Below, piece by piece: positions 8,130-18,600 of a DNA stretch of 64,000 nucleotides; position 1 is the first letter of the stretch, and every line of letters begins with the position of its first letter. The notes beneath the pieces are model-generated. The model was not told the DNA's origin. It did no database searches and saw only the letters and a list, made by a program, of their open reading frames with translations. The stretch is from an uncultured Mucilaginibacter sp. (GTDB taxonomy: Bacteria; Bacteroidota; Bacteroidia; Sphingobacteriales; Sphingobacteriaceae). The translations under genes and the position numbers were made by a program. The stretch lies in assembly GCA_903891475.1 (NCBI GenBank), contig CAITEP010000016.1, positions 62,001 through 126,000 of the forward strand, written 5' to 3'.

Positions 8130-10757
8130 TTAGTCATTATTTGTGCTTTTAGGCCAGCAATTCAAATAATCCTGTTTTAAAACATCACTATTATCAAATA
8201 AACCCAAACTACGTGCGCCGTTATTAGCGGGTATATTTATTATTGGCCTGGTCGGGTTTAATGCTTCTTTTATGCGTACATGCAAATCGGTATAATGCGC
8301 TAATTCGATGATATTGCCTGTTTTGGGTAATTGGGCATCAATTTTTAATAATTCGGCACGTGCCAATGGTCTAATATCAGAAAGGGTCATATTCAAAGGT
8401 GTTAAACCTATATTTGCTTGTTGAGTGCTTGAAATAGGGTATTGACGGGTATCATCATTCAGCAAACTCTTAAGGTTTTCAATATATGCCCTTTGTAAGT
8501 TGCGTTTATATACATCGGGTTCATTTTTTGAAAAAATTCCGTTATGCAAATCTCCAAATAAATCAATAACAGTATATGCCGAAGCACCGTTTTTAACTTC
8601 ATTATCAAACATTCGTGAAAGTCGTGCTGGCGATAAAACGCTACTTAAATAGCTAGCCTGAATTGCCTTAATCCGGTTAATAATTAAGCCATTGTCAAAT
8701 TTTCCTACCTCTTTTGAATCAATAAGCCACGTAGGTGTATTAAATAGTTGTTTATTTAAAAAATCTACCGCTTGTTGCTGGCGTTGTTTACTTAGGTAAG
8801 TATAAACCGCTCCGCTTTGGTCGTAGGTCCTAAAGTTTTCTGCCATGCCACCAATATTTGTGGTTACATGCCCCATATATCTTGAATATTGGGTTAATGC
8901 TTCATAATATATTGTTTGCAGATCAGTAAAGTCTTCTCCTTTTTGATAAGTCCAGGTTTCTATATTTGGGATTATCTTTTTTAGGTTTGCTATACCTAAT
9001 TCGCTTGCTTTCATAGCGTTATCGCCTAAGTCTTCACTTTGTAGTCGTGGGTCAATAGAGGTACCTTGTCTTCCATAAAAGTATATTGGGTTACCTGCTT
9101 TTGCCACTGTCCATTCATTTAAAATTTCTTTTTCCTCCTTTAACGATTTTTTTCCGGGAAACCAAGTATATCCCCATTTAATGGCCCATTTATCATATTC
9201 GCCAATTTGCGGATAAAAGTGTGTAACCCCATCGCCTGGCTGAGCAATATAGTTAAAACGAGCATAATCCATTATGGAAGGCGCAGTGCCATGTTTATCG
9301 GTAAAGCTTTTTGACCGAAGCGAATCAATCGGGTAAGCATAGCTGGAGCCAAAATTGTGTGGTAAACCAAGCGTATGCCCAACCTCGTGCGAGGATACAA
9401 AACGGATGAGGGTTCCCATTTGTTCATCCGTAAATTTAGGCTTGCGCGCCAGTGGATTAGCTGCACCAGTTTGTATGAAATACCAATCTCTTAATAATTG
9501 CATTACGTTGTGGTACCAGCCAACGTGGCTTTCCAAAATTTCTCCGGTTCTGGGGTCTGATATATGGGGACCATAGGCATTCTCAATATCCGAAGCAAAA
9601 TACCTAATTACGCTATAACGCGCATCCTCAGTACTAAAATCAGGGTCTTCTTTTGGTGTTGGAGCTTCTTTACCAATAATAGCGTTTTTAAAGCCAGCGG
9701 CCTCAAAAGCCACTTGCCAATCATTTATTCCTTGTATAAGATAAGGAACCCATTTTTTAGGGGTTGCCGGGTCAATATAAAAAATAATAGGTTTTTTAGG
9801 CTCTACTAGTTCACCATTTTGATAAGCTTTTTCATCTTTTGGCTCAAGTTTCCAACGATGTATATAAGCCGTAACTTCTGCCTTTTGGGCGTCGGTGCCA
9901 TAATCAGTTTGTTTTTGACCGAAATAGCCCACACGGTCATCATTTAATCTCGCTTTCATTGGTATTTTAGGTAATAAAAGCATGGAAGTATTAAGCTCAA
10001 ATGTAATGGCGGCATTTGTATTATCAGTAGGCGATTCACCAGCTTTAAACGTTTTTACCACCTTGGTTTCTATGTTGATTGGGAAACTTTTAATGGTATC
10101 GATATATGATCTGGAATTATCCAGTGATGATATTTTATAGGCCTTCCTTAAATCGTCTGATATGCTTATGGCGTTAACATCCCCATTATAAAAGTCGGTA
10201 ACATCAATTACCACCCCTGTAGTATCTTTATTGTAGGCTTTAATGTCAAACGAGGCAATGATGGCATCAAGGTTTGAATTTTTTACTGATTTATACATAT
10301 CGCTCGTACTATCAGCCCGAACAGAATAGCTAGGAACTTTAATAAAAATTTGTTTATCATGCCTATCCCATTTCCAAACTTGGTCGTTTGCTTCTTCTCC
10401 ACCATATTGCTGGTTCCATACTTTTATCCCGGATGGTGTTTTTGATAATCGGGTGATTACCATCATTTCTCGACCAAGCAGTGAATCAGGTATCTCAAAA
10501 TAGTATTTGCCTTCTACCTTGTAAGTATTAAACAGACCCTTATTAACCTTCGTTTTTGAAGGAATTAAATCGCTAAATTTCTTGATGCCTTCTTTTTTAG
10601 GTAAAGGACCTGTTACGGTTACTGAGCCAGGTGTGGTTTGATTTATTTTATAAGTTCCAGTTTGTTGTTTAGCCTGCTTTTTTATGATACATGAAGTGAT
10701 TGAGACTAATAGAATAAAAAAGAATAGTAACCCTGCTAGTTTTGATGCCTTGGACAT
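8130..10757 (-). CDS. Zinc-dependent metalloprotease (DUF5117/DUF4953 type) lipoprotein
   Basis: An 875-residue cell-envelope peptidase. The N-terminus has a lipoprotein signal (LLFFFILLVSITSC). The catalytic metzincin motif HEVGHTLGLPH lies at residues 457-467 (His457, Glu458, His461, His467) and is followed by a Met-turn-like SIMDY segment. The DUF5117 domain lies upstream of the active site (residues about 85-290) and the DUF4953 catalytic domain follows, including YGPHISDPRTGEILESHVGWYHN. Length and domain order match the Bacteroidota family of large zinc-dependent metalloproteases. Substrates are not known; a role in protein or peptide degradation outside the inner membrane is inferred. 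It lies upstream of, and on the same strand as, a TonB-dependent receptor, which could take up its products. Confidence 0.9.
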   Translation of the reverse strand: MSKASKLAGLLFFFILLVSITSCIIKKQAKQQTGTYKINQTTPGSVTVTGPLPKKEGIKKFSDLIPSKTKVNKGLFNTYKVEGKYYFEIPDSLLGREMMVITRLSKTPSGIKVWNQQYGGEEANDQVWKWDRHDKQIFIKVPSYSVRADSTSDMYKSVKNSNLDAIIASFDIKAYNKDTTGVVIDVTDFYNGDVNAISISDDLRKAYKISSLDNSRSYIDTIKSFPINIETKVVKTFKAGESPTDNTNAAITFELNTSMLLLPKIPMKARLNDDRVGYFGQKQTDYGTDAQKAEVTAYIHRWKLEPKDEKAYQNGELVEPKKPIIFYIDPATPKKWVPYLIQGINDWQVAFEAAGFKNAIIGKEAPTPKEDPDFSTEDARYSVIRYFASDIENAYGPHISDPRTGEILESHVGWYHNVMQLLRDWYFIQTGAANPLARKPKFTDEQMGTLIRFVSSHEVGHTLGLPHNFGSSYAYPIDSLRSKSFTDKHGTAPSIMDYARFNYIAQPGDGVTHFYPQIGEYDKWAIKWGYTWFPGKKSLKEEKEILNEWTVAKAGNPIYFYGRQGTSIDPRLQSEDLGDNAMKASELGIANLKKIIPNIETWTYQKGEDFTDLQTIYYEALTQYSRYMGHVTTNIGGMAENFRTYDQSGAVYTYLSKQRQQQAVDFLNKQLFNTPTWLIDSKEVGKFDNGLIINRIKAIQASYLSSVLSPARLSRMFDNEVKNGASAYTVIDLFGDLHNGIFSKNEPDVYKRNLQRAYIENLKSLLNDDTRQYPISSTQQANIGLTPLNMTLSDIRPLARAELLKIDAQLPKTGNIIELAHYTDLHVRIKEALNPTRPIINIPANNGARSLGLFDNSDVLKQDYLNCWPKSTNND

Positions 10758-10916
10758 AGAAATTGAGTGGAAAATGAATAAATGTTAAACTTAAGTAAAA
10801 TCCCAGCCTTTAAGAAATGGATTTATTTTATTTTTACTGATTTATTTAGGTCGAAATTTTAAACTCTCTCAATCATAATAATTGGGTTAGGCAAAAAAGG
10901 CAATTGGCAATTGAAT

Positions 10917-12146
10917 TTAAATTCGTCTCTTTAATGTTAAAATAACCCTAAAAGTATTTTTACCTCTATAAATTTCTAATAAAATGCTTTTATTATCCTG
11001 CGAACTAAAAATATTGTCAATATCTGCTAAATGCATACTTTTTACAGGCTTAAAATTGATGGAAATAAGCTCATCATCTTTTTCCAATCCACTGATGTCG
11101 CCAGCTGAACCAGGTTCAACCCTGCTTATTATTACCCTATTTAAATCATCGCCTGTGGTATAGTATTCTAGGCCACTCATATCATGTTCAAAAGGGTTAA
11201 AATAATTGAGGTTTTTTTTAAAATAAATTTGTTTATCAGGATAATCAATTAAAAGGGTAAATCGTTTCAGTATGCCCATTCCCAAATTACCATCTCTTTT
11301 AACCCCCGACTCTAAATGATAATGTTTATCAGGGAAAGAAGTAATTACATTTGTAAGTTTATAATTACCAATTTCTACCTCTTTTACTCTACCTAAAAAA
11401 CCATTTATAGGGCCAGTTAAGCCAAGACCTAAATTAGCAGCTATAAATCCTTGGGTAGCACCTAGATATTTTACATCATTTTCTATATATAGCGGATGGC
11501 CAGCGCCTAAATCAAATATCAATTTGTTGGTGGTTTTGGTTCCGTTTTGGAAAGTAATTTTTGCATTCAAATAAGGTTTCTTTTCTTCAATTGTGATGGG
11601 TATTTTAACGCCTCTTCTAAAAAATCGGGTGTATTTAGGTTTTGATACAACCAAACTACTATCATTAAAATCAACTTTTACAACCAACGAATTAAAAAAT
11701 TCATAACCCAACAACCCATGAATAGGTATCCCAATATAATTTGATAATCCAAAGAGGTCTGTTTTTAAAATGGTAGCCGAAATGCCGGAACATGTTAAGC
11801 CATCAATACTAATATTTAAAGCAGGAGTTACATAAGCTTCCAAATCGGCTCCTTTGCCAAGTCCTCCAATCTTAATAGTATGTTTATTTTCAATCTTTAT
11901 GGAGTCAACTAAACTAGGGTCAGTAATGAGCATTACTCCAACACCAGTATCTAAAATAAAGTTAAAAGGGCCTATATTATTAATTTTCAACTTTATCACT
12001 ATCAAATCTCTCACTAGCTTAAATGGTATAGTAACACGTTTTGTATATGTTTCTAAATCAAAGTATTGAGCACAAACTACAGTATAACTACCACACAATA
12101 ATGTGCATAAAATAAAAAGACTTAACCATCTTTTATTGCAAAGCAT
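10917..12146 (-). CDS. Retropepsin-like aspartyl protease with C-terminal PDZ domain
   Basis: A 409-residue secreted protein. Residues 1-27 are a signal peptide ending VCAQ. A pepsin/retropepsin half-motif FNFILDTGVG places the catalytic Asp at 66. The second half-motif is altered, LIFDLGAGHPL (Asp212), with Leu where Thr or Ser is usual. The C-terminal 90 residues form a PDZ domain (VEPGSAGDISGLEKDDELIS), typical of Bacteroidota aspartyl protease family proteins. It stands alone on the minus strand, divergent from the siderophore receptor gene. Its natural substrates are unknown. The DLG variant could weaken activity, but many family members show DxG variation at this site. Confidence 0.85.
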   Translation of the reverse strand: MLCNKRWLSLFILCTLLCGSYTVVCAQYFDLETYTKRVTIPFKLVRDLIVIKLKINNIGPFNFILDTGVGVMLITDPSLVDSIKIENKHTIKIGGLGKGADLEAYVTPALNISIDGLTCSGISATILKTDLFGLSNYIGIPIHGLLGYEFFNSLVVKVDFNDSSLVVSKPKYTRFFRRGVKIPITIEEKKPYLNAKITFQNGTKTTNKLIFDLGAGHPLYIENDVKYLGATQGFIAANLGLGLTGPINGFLGRVKEVEIGNYKLTNVITSFPDKHYHLESGVKRDGNLGMGILKRFTLLIDYPDKQIYFKKNLNYFNPFEHDMSGLEYYTTGDDLNRVIISRVEPGSAGDISGLEKDDELISINFKPVKSMHLADIDNIFSSQDNKSILLEIYRGKNTFRVILTLKRRI

Positions 12147-12346
12147 GAGGTAAATAATGGTTTTATAATTGTATATTAAATGTACGATATTATCTACCTA
12201 AAAATAGCAGTGATTTTTATTTATAGCTTTCAAATGTTAAATACAGAATCCTTAAAATTCACTTAATGTAATTTAAACATACTTTAACTACTTTCGGAAA
12301 ATTTAACATAGTAATCAATGAATCTTAAAACGGTATCTTAAATTTT

Positions 12347-14695
12347 ATGCAAAAAAAAATATTTACTCTGCTTATAACTTTTGTCTTTTTTTCTACAAAT
12401 CTTTTCTCACAGGCTGCTAATGGCATCATCAAAGGTAGAATTGTTGATTCTAGCAATAAACCAATTGTGAATGCTAATGTTCAATTCAAAGTATTAAAAA
12501 ATGGTGCGCGTACTAACAATAATGGTAACTTTAAAATAATTAGCTTACCATCATTAACCGATACGCTTGTAATTACTGCAATAGGATCCCAACATAAATT
12601 TATACCGGTTAAGTTATCTCAAAATCAGACACTAGATTTAGGATCCATTACATTGGAGGTTAAAGTGGTGGAACTGCAAAGTGTAGAAATAAACGGAAGA
12701 AAAGAGAACACCTACAAAAGCGATTATTCATTTTATGGAACAAAAACGCAAACGGTCGTAATTGATATACCCCAATCAATATCAACAATAACAAAAGAGG
12801 TTATTAAAGATAAGATGGTGTTTACCGTAAAAGATGCGGTAGAAGGAGTAGCTGGCTTAAATCAATATTCGGGTTTTGAAGAATTTACCATTAGGGGTTT
12901 AAGAGCCGATAACGCGCATGATATTAACGGTCTGCGTAGTTATAATACTACCTATACCAGTAGCTTGTTGGTAAATATTGAGCGAATTGAGGTAATAAAA
13001 GGCCCAACCGCCACCCTCTATGGTAATTGCGACCCGGGAGGTACTATCAATATGGTCACAAAAAAACCTTTGGATAAACCATCAGCCGAAATTGATTTAT
13101 ATACAGGCAGTTGGAATCATTTTAGATTGCAAGGCGATATTAGCGGGCCACTAAATACCTCAAAAACTTTGTTGTATCGATTTAACGCGGGTTTTGATAG
13201 TGCCAAATCGTTCAGAGCGCAAGTATTTAATAAATCGTATCAAATTGCACCTTCACTAAGTTTTGTTCCGAATGATAGATTGAAATTGAATTTTGATTTC
13301 TCATATGCCAAAACCAATTCGGTGGTGGACAGGGGGCAACCAGGTTTAGAAGATAATAACTCATTATCCGCAACACCCATTTCATTATCATTAACCCAAC
13401 CTGGTGATTATTTGCACCAAAGTTCATATACCTCCATATTTTCGGCCTCGTACCAATTCAGCAAAAACCTGAATTTTAGTGTCGGCTATCTGAATTTTAA
13501 TACCACCCAAAATGTGGCAGATCATGGATTTAACAGTTACATAACACCCGATTCGGTAAATCTATATTATACCACCTGGAATTATCATACGGTTACAAAT
13601 ACCCTCACCAATTACCTAACTTATAAATATAATGCCGGTAAATTAAGCGGACAAATATTGGCCGGTTATGATTACATACATACAAAAGTGAATTTAAACC
13701 AACAATACTTTGAATTGCCCGATGAATTTGATGATGGCACGGGCATTGTTGGAACTTTTAGTCTCATCCATCCAAAATATGTTGCGTCGAACGTGCGTGA
13801 TTATGAGTTGTCCGACTATGATAATGATGCCACTGCTGTGGATGGAACAGTATACCAAACGCAAGGTGTTTATTTGCAAAACCAACTCAACTATAAAAAA
13901 TGGAAATTGTTATTTAGCTTGCGCGAAGAGTTTTATAGAGGAGGTGATAGCAGCGGCGTGAAAGAGAATGTGTTTTTACCCCGTTTAGGTTTGGTTTATG
14001 CCATTAAGCCTAATTTAAATGCCTACATAACTTATAACAAAGGCTTCGACCCATTTGAAGCCTCAACCAGTTTACAAATATTTAATGAAGCATTTAAACC
14101 AATTACCAGTACTTTATGGGAGACGGGCTTAAAGGGAAACTTTTTTAAAGATAAGTTATCGGCTTCTGTTTCCCTATATCAATTAACCCTAAATAATGTG
14201 GCGGTAAATGCCAATGATGCCTCGAATCCTGATTTGTATGTGCAACGTGGCGAAGAACAATCAACAGGTTTAGAAGCCGAGGCAACTGGTAATATATTGC
14301 CCAACTTAAGTATTTCCTTAGCCTATTCTTATTGCGATGCCAAAATAACAAAAAGCTATTTGCCTACTCAAGTGGGGCAGAGGCTCGAAAACGCCCCTTT
14401 ACATAGCAGCAGTAGTTGGATAAAATATACTTTTAACCAAGGTATATTAAAATGTTTTGGTTTGGCATTGGGCAGTACCCAAGTAAGCGAACGCAATACG
14501 CTCGATGATGATATTAAGCTACCGGGTTATATGATATTTAAAGGGGAGCTACACTTTACTACTAAACATTTTACAGCCGCCGTTGTGTTTAATAACTTAA
14601 CCAACCAAACCTATTGGATGGGAGCCTATAACAATATCAATAAATGGCCGGGGCAACCCGCTAACTACTTGGTAAATATTGGATACAGGTTTTAA
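12347..14695 (+). CDS. TonB-dependent siderophore receptor
   Basis: A 782-residue outer-membrane receptor. A signal peptide (to about residue 21) precedes a carboxypeptidase-like beta-sandwich (residues 25-105), the plug (residues about 125-245: VVIDIPQSISTITKEVIKD, GFEEFTIRGL, ERIEVIKGPTATLYG, PGGTINMVTKKP) and a 22-strand barrel ending in a C-terminal Phe (NIGYRF). The IPQSISTIT and VIKGPTATLYG signatures are those of FhuA/FhuE-type ferric hydroxamate receptors, so iron-siderophore import is likely. The ligand cannot be assigned. It is divergent from the aspartyl protease gene. The 200-bp upstream gap should contain a promoter and possibly an iron-responsive site, but I saw no clear Fur-like palindrome. 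Confidence 0.9.
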   Translation: MQKKIFTLLITFVFFSTNLFSQAANGIIKGRIVDSSNKPIVNANVQFKVLKNGARTNNNGNFKIISLPSLTDTLVITAIGSQHKFIPVKLSQNQTLDLGSITLEVKVVELQSVEINGRKENTYKSDYSFYGTKTQTVVIDIPQSISTITKEVIKDKMVFTVKDAVEGVAGLNQYSGFEEFTIRGLRADNAHDINGLRSYNTTYTSSLLVNIERIEVIKGPTATLYGNCDPGGTINMVTKKPLDKPSAEIDLYTGSWNHFRLQGDISGPLNTSKTLLYRFNAGFDSAKSFRAQVFNKSYQIAPSLSFVPNDRLKLNFDFSYAKTNSVVDRGQPGLEDNNSLSATPISLSLTQPGDYLHQSSYTSIFSASYQFSKNLNFSVGYLNFNTTQNVADHGFNSYITPDSVNLYYTTWNYHTVTNTLTNYLTYKYNAGKLSGQILAGYDYIHTKVNLNQQYFELPDEFDDGTGIVGTFSLIHPKYVASNVRDYELSDYDNDATAVDGTVYQTQGVYLQNQLNYKKWKLLFSLREEFYRGGDSSGVKENVFLPRLGLVYAIKPNLNAYITYNKGFDPFEASTSLQIFNEAFKPITSTLWETGLKGNFFKDKLSASVSLYQLTLNNVAVNANDASNPDLYVQRGEEQSTGLEAEATGNILPNLSISLAYSYCDAKITKSYLPTQVGQRLENAPLHSSSSWIKYTFNQGILKCFGLALGSTQVSERNTLDDDIKLPGYMIFKGELHFTTKHFTAAVVFNNLTNQTYWMGAYNNINKWPGQPANYLVNIGYRF

Positions 14696-14731
14696 ATTAA
14701 CTGTAATTTTTTTGTGAATATTAAACCTTTA

Positions 14732-14763
14732 TTGTCGCGTATGGTCAAACTTTGATACTTTAG
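14732..14763 (+). promoter_or_regulatory. Possible Bacteroidota-type promoter
   Basis: TTG at 14732-14734 and TACTTTAG at 14756-14763 are 21 bp apart. They approximate the phylum consensus of a TTTG -33 element and TAnnTTTG -7 element, with one mismatch in the -7 box. It is placed 55 bp before the START-domain gene. Found by eye only. Confidence 0.3.
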
Positions 14764-14818
14764 TGCAACTAAGCATATCTTATTCTTTTTAATAGCTTTG
14801 TTGTTATAATATCAATTC

Positions 14819-15430
14819 ATGATAGTACGTACTTTGTTATTCTTAACTATTTTACTACTTGCGAAGAGCACCGCTTTTGGGCAGGGTAATTGGGAATTAA
14901 AGAAAAAGGGCGAAGGTGTTGAAGTATATACCAGGAAAGCTGCTGTAGGAAATATAAAAGAAATAAGGGTTTTATGCCAGCTAGATGCCTCCGAAGCACA
15001 ATTTATAAATACCTTGAAAGATATACCAGGTTATAGCGAATGGGTGTATTCAAACAAAAAATCGTACGTATTAAAGGCGGTAACTACCGATAAAATTATC
15101 TATTATACCCAATGCCATTTGCCTTGGCCAATTAAAGACCGAGATCTGATAACCGAATTAAATATTGAACCCACCCCACAGGTTTTAAATGTTACCGTAA
15201 AATGCCTGCCGCAATACCTGCCCAAAAATGCCGACTTTATACGTGTACCCTATTCATTGGCCAAATGGAAAGTTACCCCTATTAGCGATAATAAACTGAA
15301 CGTTGACTATACCTTTAGTGTTGACCCCGGAGGCAGTATTCCTTCGTGGATATTAAATGCTACCATGGCAATTGGTCCCTACAACACCTTTTTGAAATTG
15401 AAGGAAATCATAAAATCGAGAAAATATTAA
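14819..15430 (+). CDS. START-domain (SRPBCC fold) secreted protein
   Basis: A 203-residue protein with an N-terminal signal peptide ending AFGQ at residue 22. The rest is a single START-like lipid-binding fold: WELKKKGEGVEVYTRK at the start, LKDIPGYSEWVY, the CHLPWPIKDRDLI segment typical of bacterial START proteins, and a C-terminal amphipathic helix (ILNATMAIGPYNTFLKLKEI). The ligand is unknown. Bacterial members are thought to bind hydrophobic molecules in the periplasm. It precedes the macroglobulin gene on the same strand by 193 bp with no obvious functional link. Confidence 0.85.
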   Translation: MIVRTLLFLTILLLAKSTAFGQGNWELKKKGEGVEVYTRKAAVGNIKEIRVLCQLDASEAQFINTLKDIPGYSEWVYSNKKSYVLKAVTTDKIIYYTQCHLPWPIKDRDLITELNIEPTPQVLNVTVKCLPQYLPKNADFIRVPYSLAKWKVTPISDNKLNVDYTFSVDPGGSIPSWILNATMAIGPYNTFLKLKEIIKSRKY

Positions 15431-15623
15431 GGCATTAATACCATTGGATTTTTTAAATTTCTTGGTTCCTCGGTAGTAAATACTCCTTATGCTTTCATAA
15501 ATTTCCACAATAAAATAATTTTTTTATGGAAAACCTTTCCATTTTGCATCTTACTGGCAATATAATAAATCCTTAAAAATGCGTTTAATTAAAAGCTATT
15601 CTTTAATCTAGTCAACAATTGCC

Positions 15624-18600
15624 ATGCCTTTTAAATCAACCCTTTCCAAAGTTTCTGTATTGGTTTTTTTTGCTATCTGCTGCTGGTCTTCAACCTCCCG
15701 AGCGCAACAAAAATATACTAGTTTGCAATTTAAAATTGACTCGCTGACCGATATTGGTTTGCCGAAATCGGCCTTGAATTTAGTTGATAAATTGGAGACC
15801 ATGGCACGTGCAGACAATAATGCCCCGCAACAAATTAAGGCGGTTATCTACCGCATGACTTTCCAATCCTACCTGCAAGAAGATGCTTTAGTGGCCATCA
15901 TCAACCGTTTAAAGTTGGATATTGTTAAGGCCGAATATCCGGTAAAACCTGTATTACAATCACTATTGGCGCAAATTTATTGGAATTATTATCAGCAAAA
16001 CAGGTATAGAACCACCCAGCGCAGCAAATTGCAGGTATTGGATACCGATTTTACCAAGTGGGATTTGCCATCCATCATCAGCCAAACCGCTAAATTGTAT
16101 GCCTTATCCTTACAAAACGCGGCTCAAGCGCAACAAACACCTGTGGGAATATTAAATGGGGTACTACAAGGCGATAGCAGTACCCGCTACCTGCGCCCGA
16201 CATTTTATGATTTATTATTACAAAGAGCGCTCACATTTTTTTTATCCCCCGAGGCTGATATGACCAAACCCAAGCTCCCATTTTCATTAAATAATCCCGC
16301 ATTTTATGGGGATAGTCGCTCTTTTACCCAGTTGGATATAAAAACCACCGATACCGCCTCCAATTTTTATAAAGGATTAAAATATTTACAGCAAGCCACC
16401 AGTTTTCATTTAACGCAAAATAATAAAGAAGCCTTAGCCAATTTGGATTTGCAAAGGCTAGAATTTCTGCATCAGCAAGCCTATGAATTTGATACCGATT
16501 CTTTGTATTTGGTTGGGCTACAAAAGGTTGCCATGCAATTTAGTGATAAACCCATCAGTGCCGATGCCTTGGTTTTGATAGGGCAATTTTACCAGGGTCA
16601 AGATAGTTTGGTAAAAGCGCGTCAAGTTTTAATGCAGGCAAAAATAGCTTTCCCAAATAGTAAGGGTGGTAGTAATGCCGCTATTTTATTGAGCCAAATT
16701 GAACAAAAAGAACTCTCTGCAACGGTAGAAGATGTAAATGTTCCGAATAAGCCAATTTTGGGCTTAATTAAGTATAAAAATGTTTCATCGGCTATTATCA
16801 AAATATATAAGTTAAGTAGCACTCAATTAGAAAATTTCGAAAATTTAATTCCACTACCTAAAGTCAATAATAATATTAGTACTGGTTACATTGATTCATT
16901 GGAAATTCGCAACCATAAGTTAGAAATCCTTCAACTTAAATACCTGAAAAAGTTGACACCAGTTCAAACTAACCACCTAAATTGGAATGAACCAGATGAT
17001 TACGTAAACCACAGTTTTGAATTTAAAATAAACGAATTGCCGTTTGGTAATTATGTGTTATTATTAAATGACTCTACAAATGCAACTATTGTTAATGTTG
17101 ATTTTATGAAATTTAAGGTCAGTAACTTGTCATTTAATGCAAGAATAAACCCTGATGATAATATAGAAGTGAGGGTAATGAATAGAGAATCGGGATTACC
17201 ATTAGAAAATGTAAAGATTGATATTAAAGGAAGTATTTACCGATATAATACTAACAAAGGTATTAATGTTGAAAAGGAATTAAAGGGGATTACAGATAAA
17301 AACGGGAAGTTTTTTTCGGATAGCTTAACTGGAGTTGGAAATTATAAAATAAAAATGGTTTTGGGTAAGGATACCCTTAGCAAAGAAAATAATTTTGTTA
17401 ACGGCTATATTGATAATAAAGTTGAAGATGAGGATCCAATTGATAAAACCATATTATTTACCGACCGCCAAATATACCGCCCCGGACAAACGGTTTATTT
17501 TAAAGGTATTCAATTACAAACATTTAAAGGTAAAAGTAAAATTATTGTTGATACTTTAATGGACGTAGTGTTAACGGATGCAAATAACAAGGAGGTATCT
17601 ACTCTAAAACTTAAAACCAATCAGTTTGGCTCTTTTGCAGGTATTATAGTTTTGCCTAAAACCACCTTAAATGGTGAATTTACCCTATCAACCAAAGATG
17701 GAGAGATAAACTTACAAGTGGAGGAATACAAACGACCAACTTTTAAAATAGAATTTTTACCAATCATAGAAACTTATAAATTAAACGACTCCGTTACCAT
17801 AAAAGGCAAAGTGAATACTTTTTCGGGTTATGGTTTATCAGGTGCCAGGGTAGCTTATCGCATTACCCGAACTCAGCTTTATGAATATGGTCATGGAAGA
17901 CGTTTTGACTATAGACTATATAATAGAAGTGTTGAAATAAAAACGGACACTGTAAAAACAAATGCTAATGGTGAGTTTTTAGTAAAATTCAAAGCAATAC
18001 CTGGAATTTCAAATTTAGGTAAATACAACTTTCAAATAAATGCCGACATCACCGATGAAAGTGGTGAAACGCATGCTGGCGAAACTTCGGTTGCAATAAG
18101 CAATCATAACATTTTAATAGTAAATTATTTACCTGAAAATATTTTTGTAAATGACGCTATAAAAACATCTATTGGTATTCAGAATTTGAATAATCAGCCA
18201 CAAAAAGGAACCATAACTGTTGATGTTTATTCTTTAAAAAATCCAGCGCGATTATTTAAAACAAGATTATGGCCAGAGCCCGACCAATTTTTAATCTCTG
18301 CAGAGGACTACAAAAATGACTTTCCGGATTATGCATATAAAGGGGAGGATAAGTTTAGCAACTGGCAAATAATCAACAAGGTGTTGGGTATCAATCAAAC
18401 AATTGAGGCTGATAAACCTAATATTTTAAACCTAGAGGCGTTGAAGATGCAACCTTCTGGTTTGTACAAAATTACTATCAATGCAAAGGATGAATTGGGC
18501 GATACCGTATCCGAAGAAAAGTTTGTAAACCTGATAAACATGCCTTCTATTCCTGTAAAAACAGTAAATTGGGTTATCCCACAAACGAACGAGGTTAGTG

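Noticed and set aside
12283..12296. A consensus promoter before the siderophore receptor
   Set aside because: TACTTTCG resembles a -7 box, but no TTTG/TTG lies at a proper distance upstream.
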